A stretch of 6,573 bases of DNA from positions 213,871-220,443 of the forward strand of contig NZ_MDDW01000002.1 in NCBI RefSeq assembly GCF_001854865.1, in the 5' to 3' direction. The position numbers and the translations under genes are program-made. Positions 1 to 5,692 of the stretch are shown in pieces. The stretch comes from Rhizobium sp. LCM 4573. GTDB taxonomy: Bacteria; Pseudomonadota; Alphaproteobacteria; Rhizobiales; Rhizobiaceae. Within the stretch, counting starts at the first letter, position 1. Each line of letters begins with the position of its first letter. Below the pieces are notes generated by a model, which was given only the letters and a program-made list of their open reading frames with translations, had not been told where the DNA came from and did not search any database.

Positions 1-624
1 CTGGCGGCGGCCGAGATAGAGGCCGAAACCCGCGCCGGCAGCGACACCAATCAGAGTCGTTGCCAGAACCGCATAAAAGACAGTGTTGTTGAAGGCATCC
101 ATTCCGTCCCTCAACTTGGCAAGCTGGTCCTGATCCGCCTTCACGATGGCATCGATTTCAGCCTGATAGGCCTTGCGGTTGGCGCGGTTGGCCTCGTTGT
201 TACCCTGAAGATTGGCCGCTTGCGGCCCTTCCGCCTGGCCGAGCCGTGCCGTCTCGCTTCTGAAGTTCTTGAACTCCGCGGAGCGGGCAACGAGCTTCTC
301 GAAGGCATCCTTCTGCTCCGCCGGCACTTTCGGCCGCCATTCGGCGACAAGTCGATCCATCTTGTCGAGCGATTTCAGCATGCCCTCGCCGAACTGCTTG
401 GCGGCTTCCTTATCCTTGGCCGCATAGATGCCGCGGGCGTCCATTACCACCGCGGTCACCAGCCGGTTCAGGTGCTCGCCCTTGTAGACGCGGTCGGCCA
501 CGTCCGAATATTCCTGCATCTGCTGTCGATATTCGCCGATCGCGAAGAGCGAAATGCCGCCGATCAAGAAGGCGACGAGGCTCATCAGCCCGACGAGAAG
601 ATTGATCTTTGCCCTGATTTTCAA
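1..624 (-). CDS. Methyl-accepting chemotaxis protein, N-terminal part (cut by window edge)
   Basis: Reading the minus strand from a TTG at 624-622 gives 208 uninterrupted codons that run off the left edge. TM1 is about residues 7-29 (beginning KINLLVGLM), followed by a mostly helical periplasmic stretch of about 150 residues rich in K/E/A/Q, then TM2 at about 181-204 (ending GLYLGRRQ). This is the topology of chemoreceptors with a four-helix-bundle ligand domain, and the segment MDARGIYAAKD (61-71) resembles that family in rhizobia. HAMP and signalling domains would lie beyond base 1. The TTG start is well supported: an in-frame TAG sits at 636-634 and a GGAG (bases 634-631) lies 6 nt before the TTG, with no ATG in between. 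By family it would sense a periplasmic signal and control CheA. A sensor kinase or cyclase with the same input domain cannot be excluded because the output domain is not visible. Confidence 0.72.
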   Translation of the reverse strand, partial: MKIRAKINLLVGLMSLVAFLIGGISLFAIGEYRQQMQEYSDVADRVYKGEHLNRLVTAVVMDARGIYAAKDKEAAKQFGEGMLKSLDKMDRLVAEWRPKVPAEQKDAFEKLVARSAEFKNFRSETARLGQAEGPQAANLQGNNEANRANRKAYQAEIDAIVKADQDQLAKLRDGMDAFNNTVFYAVLATTLIGVAAGAGFGLYLGRRQ

Positions 625-827
625 TGCCGGCTCCTATGCCCACGAAATGTTGAACGTGGAGAACGGCATCGATACCGGTACTCCCCCATCCCCTGATGCG
701 AAAACTAACAATTAGAAATTAATAAAGCTTGAGCAGCTAAAAGAACGCGGCAAAGAGAAAATTTACTTAAGGACAACATCTCCTAGCAAGTAACTGCGCC
801 ACAACTCCCGGCAAGAGCGTATAGATT

Positions 828-851
828 CTGAAATTATTTTCCACATTTCAG
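828..851. repeat. Inverted repeat (7-bp arms) in AT-rich spacer
   Basis: The arms CTGAAAT (828-834) and ATTTCAG (845-851) are perfect complements separated by 10 bases. No T-tract follows on either strand, so it does not look like an intrinsic terminator; a protein-binding operator or a chance palindrome are the alternatives. TTTTCCACA at 837-845, overlapping the loop and the right arm, fits the relaxed DnaA-box pattern TTWTNCACA, but a single copy in AT-rich DNA is weak evidence. Confidence 0.3.
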
Positions 852-974
852 GAGCGAGGCAAATTGCCCGACAAATTACAATCGTTAATAGGCTGCTTCA
901 AATTTTACTATTTCCGGATGTTCCCTAAAGTGCCGGCGTTTCGAACACAGGCCGCAGGCGCGCCGGCTGGGCGA

Positions 975-1003
975 TTGACTTTCGCAGCGGAGTCCTCTTA
1001 TAA
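975..1003 (+). promoter_or_regulatory. Sigma70-type promoter for rpmH-rnpA-yidC
   Basis: TTGACT (975-980) and TTATAA (998-1003) are separated by exactly 17 bases; TATAAG at 999-1004 would give an 18-base spacer. This is the best housekeeping promoter match in the window, and the -35 sequence with a following TTTC is typical of rhizobial sigma70 promoters. Transcription would start near 1010, giving an rpmH leader of roughly 110-115 nt. Placement directly upstream of a ribosomal protein operon supports the call; the exact start site is inferred. Confidence 0.72.
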
Positions 1004-1032
1004 GCCGCGCACGTTCAGCTCCAGCAGGCTCG

Positions 1033-1113
1033 CGCGTACGCGGCCTATTGCGCCGGACGTTTCCGAAACGCTCTTGCTTTTTAAGCAAACTCAAGAAGGG
1101 CCGCACACCGCGG
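1033..1113 (+). promoter_or_regulatory. Structured 5' leader of rpmH mRNA (tandem short hairpins)
   Basis: Within the predicted leader are a perfect 10-bp palindrome CGCGTACGCG (1033-1042), a 5-bp hairpin CGTTT-CCG-AAACG (1058-1070), a 6-bp hairpin TTGCTT-TTT-AAGCAA (1074-1088) and a 4-bp hairpin CCGC-ACACC-GCGG (1101-1113). An AAGAAGGG (1093-1100) lies about 23 nt before the rpmH ATG, too far for normal Shine-Dalgarno use unless the 1101-1113 hairpin folds and shortens the distance to about 10 nt. The hairpins are seen in the sequence; any regulatory role is inference. Confidence 0.35.
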
Positions 1114-1123
1114 TATCAAATAA

Positions 1124-1258
1124 ATGAAGCGTACCTATCAACCGTCCAAGCTTGTTCGCAAGCGTCGTCACGGCTTCCGTGCCCGCATGGCTACCGCCGG
1201 CGGCCGCAAGGTTCTTTCCGCCCGCCGTGCACGTGGCCGCAAGCGTCTCTCGGCCTAA
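1124..1258 (+). CDS. rpmH: 50S ribosomal protein L34
   Basis: The 44-residue product begins [18 protein letters not shown] and ends ARGRKRLSA, an essentially canonical L34 in both sequence and length. L34 is a small, very basic protein of the large ribosomal subunit that contacts 23S rRNA. The ATG is fixed by the conserved first residues. No Shine-Dalgarno is found within 5-12 nt: the immediate upstream sequence is the A/T-rich TATCAAATAA, so initiation probably depends on an unstructured start or on leader folding. It is the first gene of an apparent operon with rnpA (30-base gap) and yidC, driven by the promoter at 975-1003. Confidence 0.98.
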   Translation: MKRTYQPSKLVRKRRHGFRARMATAGGRKVLSARRARGRKRLSA

Positions 1259-1265
1259 GGCCGGG
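1249..1265 (+). promoter_or_regulatory. Hairpin with the rpmH stop codon in its loop
   Basis: Bases 1249-1255 (CTCGGCC) pair with 1259-1265 (GGCCGGG) as seven base pairs including one G-U, leaving the TAA stop (1256-1258) as the three-base loop. There is no T-tract after it, so it is not a normal intrinsic terminator. A second small element, CGGGC-AA-GCCCG (1262-1273), overlaps it and could compete. Position between the strongly needed L34 and the sparsely needed RNase P protein would suit a role in mRNA processing or stability, which is inference. Confidence 0.4.
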
Positions 1266-1288
1266 CAAGCCCGACAAGTATCCGGGCG

Positions 1289-1681
1289 ATGACGAACGAG
1301 AAAAATGCGAAAAAGGCTGTCGGGCGGCTGAAAAGCCGGCCGCAGTTTCTTGCTGTCCGGGAGGGAGAAAGCCGCAGGGGCCGCACCTTCCTTCTGGAGG
1401 TTCTTGACCGCAAGGCGCCCGAAGAGGCGCCGCGTGTCGGGTTCACGGTTACGAAGAAACACGGCAACGCGGTGGAACGCAACCGCATGCGGCGGCGCCT
1501 CAAGGAGGCGGTAAGGCAATCTGCCGGGTTTGCAATGAAGGCCGGACACGACTATGTCATTGTCGCGCGCCGCGAGGTGCTGAAGACACCCTTCGCCGAA
1601 CTGACGGCCCAGCTTGCCGAGCGCATCGAAGCACGGCCGAAACCGAAGCGGTCCGAGGAGACCCGTTCCAGGAAAGCATGA
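1289..1681 (+). CDS. rnpA: Ribonuclease P protein component
   Basis: This 130-residue basic protein is the protein subunit of RNase P, which joins the catalytic RNA RnpB to remove 5' leaders from tRNA precursors in the cytoplasm. The family hallmark is present as [18 protein letters not shown] (56-73), containing the RNR signature (64-66) and following basic helix; RLKSRPQF (13-20) matches the usual N-terminal motif. The family is usually about 115-125 residues; here a charged tail rich in K/R/E follows residue 112. No other in-frame start lies between the rpmH stop and this ATG, and its Shine-Dalgarno is weak, so coupling to rpmH translation is plausible. The TGA at 1679-1681 overlaps the yidC start region. 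Confidence 0.95.
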   Translation: MTNEKNAKKAVGRLKSRPQFLAVREGESRRGRTFLLEVLDRKAPEEAPRVGFTVTKKHGNAVERNRMRRRLKEAVRQSAGFAMKAGHDYVIVARREVLKTPFAELTAQLAERIEARPKPKRSEETRSRKA

Positions 1682-3471
1682 TGGAAAAAAACCGCAACTA
1701 CTTCATCGCGATCGCGCTTTCGGTGGCGATCGTCCTTGCCTGGCAGTTCTTCTATATGGGCCCGCGGTTGGAAGCCCAGCGGCGCGCCGAAGAGGCAGCG
1801 CGCGCCCAACAGCAGCAGACGCAGACGATCACGCCGGAGAGCCCCGGCGCCACGGTCAGCGGCGCGCTTCCGGGCCAGGCGCAGGCCCAGGCCAACGCCA
1901 CCCGCGAGCAGGCTCTCGCCAAGACGCCGCGCATCGAAATCGATACCCCGGCCCTTTCCGGCTCCATCAATCTCGCCGGCGCCCGTTTCGACGACCTGAA
2001 GCTGCGCGAATATCATGAGACGGTCGACGACTCGAGCCCGATCATCACCCTCTTCTCTCCGGCCGACACCCGCGACGGCTATTTCACCGAAATCGGCTAT
2101 ATTCAGAGCGAGGCTTCCGGCGCCGTGCCTGGTCCGGCCACCCAGTGGACGCTCACCAGCGGCGAGAAGCTGACGCAGGAAACGCCGGTGACGCTGACCT
2201 TCACCAACGAGAAGGGCATCACGTTCACCCGTACCATCTCGGTCGACGACCATTATATGATCACCGTCGCCGACAAGGTCGACAACGTCACCGGCGAGCC
2301 GGTATCGCTTGCGACCTACGGCCGCGTCATCCGCTACAACAAGCCGGCGACGCCTTCCGTCTACGTCATCCACGAAGGCTTCCTCGGCGTGATCGGCCAG
2401 GATACCGGCCTTGTGGAAGAGAGCTATCACGATATCGAGGAAGCCGCCGTCACCAACCCGAAGGCGACCACCGGCTGGCTCGGCATTACCGACAAGTACT
2501 GGGCTGCCGCGATCGTTCCGCCGCAGGCGCTTGCGTATGAATCGCGCTTCTCGCATTTCACCGACGGCCAGCCGCGCTATCAGGCCGACTACAAGACCGA
2601 TGCGCTGACCATTCAGCCCGGCCAGTCCGCCGAACTCAAGAACCTCATCTTCGCCGGCGCCAAGGAAGTGCCCCTCGTCGATCGCTACGAGACGGAGTAT
2701 TCCATTCCGCGCTTCGACCTCCTGATCGACTGGGGCTGGTTCTACTTCATCACCAAGCCGATGTTCAAACTGATGGACTTCTTCTTCCGTCATGTCGGCA
2801 ATTTCGGCCTCGCGATCCTGCTCACCACCATCGTCGTGAAGGCGATCTTCTTCCCGCTCGCCAGCAAGCAGTATGCCTCCATGGCCAACATGAAGCGCGT
2901 GCAGCCGAAGATGGAAGAGCTGAAGGCCAAGCATGGCGACGACCGCATGGCCATGCAGCAGGCGATGATGCAGCTCTACAAGGAAGAGAAGATCAACCCG
3001 ATCGCAGGCTGCTGGCCGGTGCTGCTGCAGATCCCGGTCTTCTTCGCACTCTACAAGGTCATCTACGTCACCATCGAGATGCGGCACGCGCCCTTCTTCG
3101 GCTGGATCCAGGACCTTTCCGCGCCCGATCCGACCTCGCTCTTCAACCTGTTCGGCCTGCTTCCCTACGACGTGCCGCACTTCCTGATGATCGGCGTTTG
3201 GCCGATCATCATGGGCATCACCATGTTCCTGCAGATGCGCATGAACCCGACGCCGCCGGACCCGACCCAGGCGATGATCTTCAACTGGATGCCGCTGATC
3301 TTCACCTTCATGCTGGCGACCTTCCCGGCTGGTCTCGTCATCTACTGGGCCTGGAACAACACGCTGTCGATCATGCAGCAGGCGGTCATCATGAAGCGCC
3401 ACGGCGCCAAGATCGAGCTCTTCGACAATCTGAAGGGCGTCTTCCGACGAAAACCGGAACCGACGAAATAA
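1681..3471 (+). CDS. yidC: Membrane protein insertase YidC
   Basis: This inner-membrane insertase works alone or with SecYEG. The 596-residue protein has the Gram-negative layout: an N-terminal anchor (about 5-24, [19 protein letters not shown]), a Q/A/P-rich linker (about 38-80), a large periplasmic beta domain (about 85-340), then the conserved Oxa1/YidC core with membrane segments near 372-392, 438-463, 501-520 and 531-571. Between them is the charged, Met-rich cytoplasmic loop (395-437). K387 (in [12 protein letters not shown]) occupies the place of the hydrophilic-groove arginine of E. coli YidC (R366). The basic tail (RRKPEPTK) may contact ribosomes. Two ATGs are possible, 1678 and 1681; AGGA at 1670-1673 is 7 nt from the second and 4 nt from the first, so I chose 1681, although 1678 (597 residues) is possible. 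Overlap with the rnpA stop indicates translational coupling. Confidence 0.97.
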   Translation: MEKNRNYFIAIALSVAIVLAWQFFYMGPRLEAQRRAEEAARAQQQQTQTITPESPGATVSGALPGQAQAQANATREQALAKTPRIEIDTPALSGSINLAGARFDDLKLREYHETVDDSSPIITLFSPADTRDGYFTEIGYIQSEASGAVPGPATQWTLTSGEKLTQETPVTLTFTNEKGITFTRTISVDDHYMITVADKVDNVTGEPVSLATYGRVIRYNKPATPSVYVIHEGFLGVIGQDTGLVEESYHDIEEAAVTNPKATTGWLGITDKYWAAAIVPPQALAYESRFSHFTDGQPRYQADYKTDALTIQPGQSAELKNLIFAGAKEVPLVDRYETEYSIPRFDLLIDWGWFYFITKPMFKLMDFFFRHVGNFGLAILLTTIVVKAIFFPLASKQYASMANMKRVQPKMEELKAKHGDDRMAMQQAMMQLYKEEKINPIAGCWPVLLQIPVFFALYKVIYVTIEMRHAPFFGWIQDLSAPDPTSLFNLFGLLPYDVPHFLMIGVWPIIMGITMFLQMRMNPTPPDPTQAMIFNWMPLIFTFMLATFPAGLVIYWAWNNTLSIMQQAVIMKRHGAKIELFDNLKGVFRRKPEPTK

Positions 3472-3477
3472 GCACGG

Positions 3478-3502
3478 AAAGCCCCGCCTCGGCGGGGTTT
3501 TT
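3478..3502 (+). terminator. Intrinsic terminator after yidC
   Basis: CCCCGCC (3482-3488) pairs perfectly with GGCGGGG (3491-3497). Realistically this is a 6-bp GC stem closed by a CTCG tetraloop, followed by TTTTT (3498-3502), with AAA (3478-3480) upstream able to extend the pairing. It starts 6 bases after the yidC stop and closes the rpmH-rnpA-yidC unit. Confidence 0.9.
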
Positions 3503-3525
3503 CATTTGCACGACCTGTCGCGAGC

Positions 3526-3554
3526 TTGACTTTGTCGGCCAAAATACGGAAGCC
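3526..3554 (+). promoter_or_regulatory. Possible engB promoter (good -35, poor -10)
   Basis: TTGACT (3526-3531), preceded by C and followed by TTG, closely matches the rhizobial -35 element and lies 24 bases after the yidC terminator, where engB needs a promoter. At 17 bases spacing the -10 position (3549-3554) reads GAAGCC, which is a poor match, so only the -35 half is well supported. Confidence 0.35.
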
Positions 3555-3593
3555 GTCCTACACGGACAGACAAGCGATAGACAGGTGGCACCG

Positions 3594-4253
3594 ATGCCGG
3601 CAGAGGACATGAATAACGACAGGCCGCTTTTCGGACGCCCCTGGATCTTCATCCGCGGCGTGCCGTCGATGAAGTTCCTGCCGCCGGAAGGACCGCTGGA
3701 AGTGGCCTTCGCCGGGCGTTCGAATGTCGGCAAGTCCTCGCTCATCAACGCGCTGGTCGGCAAGAAAGGGCTTGCCCGCACCTCCAACACGCCCGGCCGC
3801 ACCCAGGAATTGAACTATTTCGTGCCGGACGGCTATTCCGGCGAAGGCGGCGACCTGCCGCCGATGGCGATTGTCGACATGCCCGGCTACGGCTATGCGC
3901 AGGCGCCGAAGGAACAGGTCGACAACTGGACGAAGCTGGTCTTCGATTATCTGCGCGGCCGCGCGACCCTGAAGCGCGTCTATGTGCTGATCGACAGCCG
4001 TCACGGCGTCAAGAAGAACGACGAAGAGGTGCTGGACCTGCTCGACAAGGCTGCCGTCTCCTATCAGATCGTGCTCACCAAGACCGACAAGATCAAGGAG
4101 GCGGGAATCGCCAGGCTGATTTCCGAAACGACGGAGAAGATCCGCAAGCGGCCGGCGGCCTATCCTTTCGTGCTCGCCACCTCTTCCGAAAAGAGCAAGG
4201 GCCTCGACGATCTCAGGCAGGCGATCTCCGAGACCGTGGGACAGCCCGTCTAA
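3594..4253 (+). CDS. engB: Ribosome biogenesis GTP-binding protein EngB/YsxC/YihA
   Basis: This 219-residue TRAFAC-class GTPase belongs to a family required for late assembly of the large ribosomal subunit. All G motifs are visible: G1 GRSNVGKSS (41-49), G2 region TPGRT (66-70), G3 DMPGYG (95-100), G4 TKTD (162-165) and G5 SSE (197-199). Length suits a single-domain EngB, with a short N-terminal extension ahead of the FIRGVPS segment, as in rhizobial homologues. The ATG at 3594 is preceded by AGGTGG (3583-3588) at 5 nt spacing. An in-frame ATG at 3609 has its purine tract only 2 nt away, so it is less likely. The same frame stays open far upstream inside yidC, but that is an alternate-frame artefact. 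It is separated from yidC by the terminator at 3478-3502, so it is probably transcribed separately. Confidence 0.96.
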   Translation: MPAEDMNNDRPLFGRPWIFIRGVPSMKFLPPEGPLEVAFAGRSNVGKSSLINALVGKKGLARTSNTPGRTQELNYFVPDGYSGEGGDLPPMAIVDMPGYGYAQAPKEQVDNWTKLVFDYLRGRATLKRVYVLIDSRHGVKKNDEEVLDLLDKAAVSYQIVLTKTDKIKEAGIARLISETTEKIRKRPAAYPFVLATSSEKSKGLDDLRQAISETVGQPV

Positions 4254-4264
4254 GGGGTCTGGGC

Positions 4265-4624
4265 TCAGGCGGAGAGCGTGGTCAGCAGCGCGGCAAGCGA
4301 GATGAGCGCCACCGAACGCCACAGGAAAAGCGATCCCCAGACCTGAGCCGCCAACTGGCGCAGGGAACCTCTATAAAGGCGTCGCGAAGGCGGCCGCAGG
4401 AAAGACTGCGAAATCGCGGGCGGCAGGCGCTCCAGCGGGTAGTCTTCCTCCAGCGTGGCGAGGTTCCGCTGCCACTGGATCACCATTTGCGCAAAGCTGC
4501 GATCGCGGCCGATGCGCTCCTCCACGAGCCTTCGGGCCTCCGGCGAAAGAACGCCGAGCACATATTCCCCCGCCAATAGCTGATCGCGCGAGCGGTCTCC
4601 CCTGCTTTGCTTCGGTATCGTCAT
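4265..4624 (-). CDS. Short RskA-like anti-sigma factor, C-terminal domain absent
   Basis: The 119-residue product resembles the N-terminal half of RskA-type (anti-sigma-K) factors. The segment LLAGEYVLGVLSPEARRLVE (16-35) and the following helix with FAQMVIQWQRNLATLEEDYP (44-63) match the sigma-binding helices that follow the 'LAAEYVLGxL' pattern. A single hydrophobic segment, LFLWRSVALISLAALLTTL (99-117), would anchor it in the inner membrane. The protein stops two residues later, whereas full RskA proteins continue with an extracytoplasmic domain of about 100 residues or more. No sigma factor gene adjoins it. Its stop lies 11 bases from the convergent engB stop. The start is chosen at the ATG 4624-4622; a TTG at 4645 in frame would add 7 residues. 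The GAGGAG (4640-4635) is about 10 nt upstream of the ATG. It may be a short functional inhibitor or a decayed remnant. Confidence 0.68.
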   Translation of the reverse strand: MTIPKQSRGDRSRDQLLAGEYVLGVLSPEARRLVEERIGRDRSFAQMVIQWQRNLATLEEDYPLERLPPAISQSFLRPPSRRLYRGSLRQLAAQVWGSLFLWRSVALISLAALLTTLSA

Positions 4625-4641
4625 CTCCGGGTCTTCTCCTC

Positions 4642-4734
4642 TCAACCCTTCGCTTCTATCGGACCACGCTTTTTCTCCGATGTCACTTCAAAATGAACTT
4701 TACAGCCCGAGAGGCCGAAAGTTGAAGCAAGCAT
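4642..4734 (-). CDS. Possible small ORF (30 residues) ahead of the anti-sigma gene
   Basis: On the minus strand an ATG (4734-4732) preceded by GGAGG (4744-4740) at 5 nt spacing opens a 30-codon frame ending in TGA at 4644-4642. This is 17 bases before the anti-sigma ATG, on the same strand. The product begins [17 protein letters not shown] and ends in a charged tail. No family is recognised, it has no clear membrane segment, and at this length it may be chance. The strong ribosome site and the spacing to the next gene are the only supports. It could be a leader peptide or the leftover of a lost upstream gene. Confidence 0.25.
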   Translation of the reverse strand: MLASTFGLSGCKVHFEVTSEKKRGPIEAKG

Positions 4735-4792
4735 TGTTTCCTCCGTCAAAAACATGCGTTACAAGGCCCCACTTACTCTTGAGGGGTCTTCG

Positions 4793-5680
4793 ATGAGCGG
4801 TACCGACGGCGAGCTTCAGGCAAAACTTCTGGCGCAGGCGCTGCCCTATATGCAGCGGTATGAAAACAAGACGATCGTCGTGAAATATGGCGGCCATGCC
4901 ATGGGCGATGCCGAGCTCGGCAAAGCTTTCGCCGCCGATATCGCGCTTTTGAAGCAATCGGGCGTCAACCCCATCGTCGTGCATGGCGGCGGACCGCAGA
5001 TCGGCGCGATGCTGACCAAAATGGGCATAGAATCCAAGTTCGAGGGCGGCCTGCGCGTCACCGACCGCAAGACGGTCGAGATCGTCGAAATGGTGCTCGC
5101 CGGTTCGATCAACAAGGAGATCGTCGCACTCATCAATCAGACCGGCGAATGGGCGATCGGCCTTTGCGGCAAGGACGGCAACATGGTTTTCGCCGAAAAG
5201 GCGAAGAAGACCGTGATCGATCCCGACAGCAATATCGAGCGGGTCCTCGACCTCGGCTATGTCGGCGAAGTGGTCGAAGTCGACCGCACCCTGCTCGACC
5301 TTCTCGCGAAATCCGAGATGATCCCTGTCATCGCTCCCGTGGCTCCCGGCCGCGACGGCGCGACCTACAACATCAATGCCGATACCTTTGCCGGTGCCAT
5401 CGCCGGCGCGCTCAACGCCACCCGCCTCCTCTTCCTGACCGACGTTCCGGGCGTTCTCGACAAGAACAAGGAACTCATCAAGGAACTGACGGTGGCGCAG
5501 GCGCAGGCGCTCATCAAGGATGGCACGATTTCCGGCGGCATGATCCCCAAGGTCGAGACCTGCATCGACGCTATCAAGGCCGGCGTTCAGGGCGTTGTCA
5601 TCCTGAACGGCAAGACCGCCCATTCCGTGCTGCTCGAAATCTTCACCGAGCGCGGCGCCGGCACGCTGATCGTTCCCTGA
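4793..5680 (+). CDS. argB: Acetylglutamate kinase
   Basis: ArgB phosphorylates N-acetyl-L-glutamate with ATP, the second step of arginine synthesis, in the cytoplasm. The 295-residue protein has the amino-acid-kinase fold motifs: VVKYGGHAM with K31 for phosphate binding, HGGGPQI (64-70), GGLRVTD with R88 for the substrate carboxylate, [10 protein letters not shown] (192-201), LTDVPGVLD, and [10 protein letters not shown] with K253 near the nucleotide. The N-terminal helix leading into the kinase core ([16 protein letters not shown], 12-27) and the C-terminal HSVLLEIFT are features of the hexameric, arginine-inhibited type, so feedback inhibition is expected. The start is set by GAGGGG (4781-4786), 6 nt before ATG 4793; an in-frame ATG at 4754 would add 13 residues but lacks a ribosome site. 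It is divergent from the anti-sigma gene. No clear -35/-10 pair was found in the spacer. Confidence 0.97.
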   Translation: MSGTDGELQAKLLAQALPYMQRYENKTIVVKYGGHAMGDAELGKAFAADIALLKQSGVNPIVVHGGGPQIGAMLTKMGIESKFEGGLRVTDRKTVEIVEMVLAGSINKEIVALINQTGEWAIGLCGKDGNMVFAEKAKKTVIDPDSNIERVLDLGYVGEVVEVDRTLLDLLAKSEMIPVIAPVAPGRDGATYNINADTFAGAIAGALNATRLLFLTDVPGVLDKNKELIKELTVAQAQALIKDGTISGGMIPKVETCIDAIKAGVQGVVILNGKTAHSVLLEIFTERGAGTLIVP

Positions 5681-5692
5681 TACCGACCGGGA

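Larger units (their letters stand above)
625..1123. other. Divergent intergenic region between receptor gene and rpmH
   Basis: About 500 bases without a convincing gene. The part from about 700 to 905 is clearly AT-rich compared with the flanking genes, which fits non-coding promoter DNA. The few open frames here (up to 87 codons) have arginine/serine-rich, unfamily-like translations and no good ribosome site, so I treat them as chance. The region holds the rpmH promoter (975-1003), the rpmH leader hairpins (1033-1113), an inverted repeat (828-851) and the ribosome site of the minus-strand receptor gene (631-634). I could not identify a clean promoter for the receptor gene. Confidence 0.75.

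Noticed and set aside
410..643. 77-codon minus-strand frame starting at an ATG upstream of the receptor start
   Set aside because: It is out of frame with the receptor and gives an R/G/D-rich product; the receptor frame from TTG 624 has two membrane segments and a ribosome site.
837..845. DnaA box as evidence of a replication origin
   Set aside because: Only one relaxed match, no cluster, no dnaA gene; a chance hit is expected in a window this long.
864..1127. 87-codon plus-strand frame and a 73-codon minus-strand frame in the rpmH spacer
   Set aside because: No good ribosome site, composition unlike a protein family, and they lie over the promoter and leader hairpins.
1552..3402. 616-codon open frame on the minus strand opposite yidC
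   Set aside because: The translation is H/R/D/V-rich low-complexity sequence typical of the antisense of a high-GC gene, and the plus strand clearly encodes YidC.
3198..3593. Upstream extension of the engB frame to 351 codons
   Set aside because: It reads through the yidC 3' end and the terminator in another frame; EngB family length and the AGGTGG before 3594 fix the start.
4754..4792. ATG at 4754 as the argB start
   Set aside because: No Shine-Dalgarno before it, while ATG 4793 has GAGGGG at 6 nt and matches the family N-terminus.
4700..5623. 307-codon open frame on the minus strand opposite argB
   Set aside because: Antisense shadow of a strongly recognised ArgB; composition has no family resemblance.
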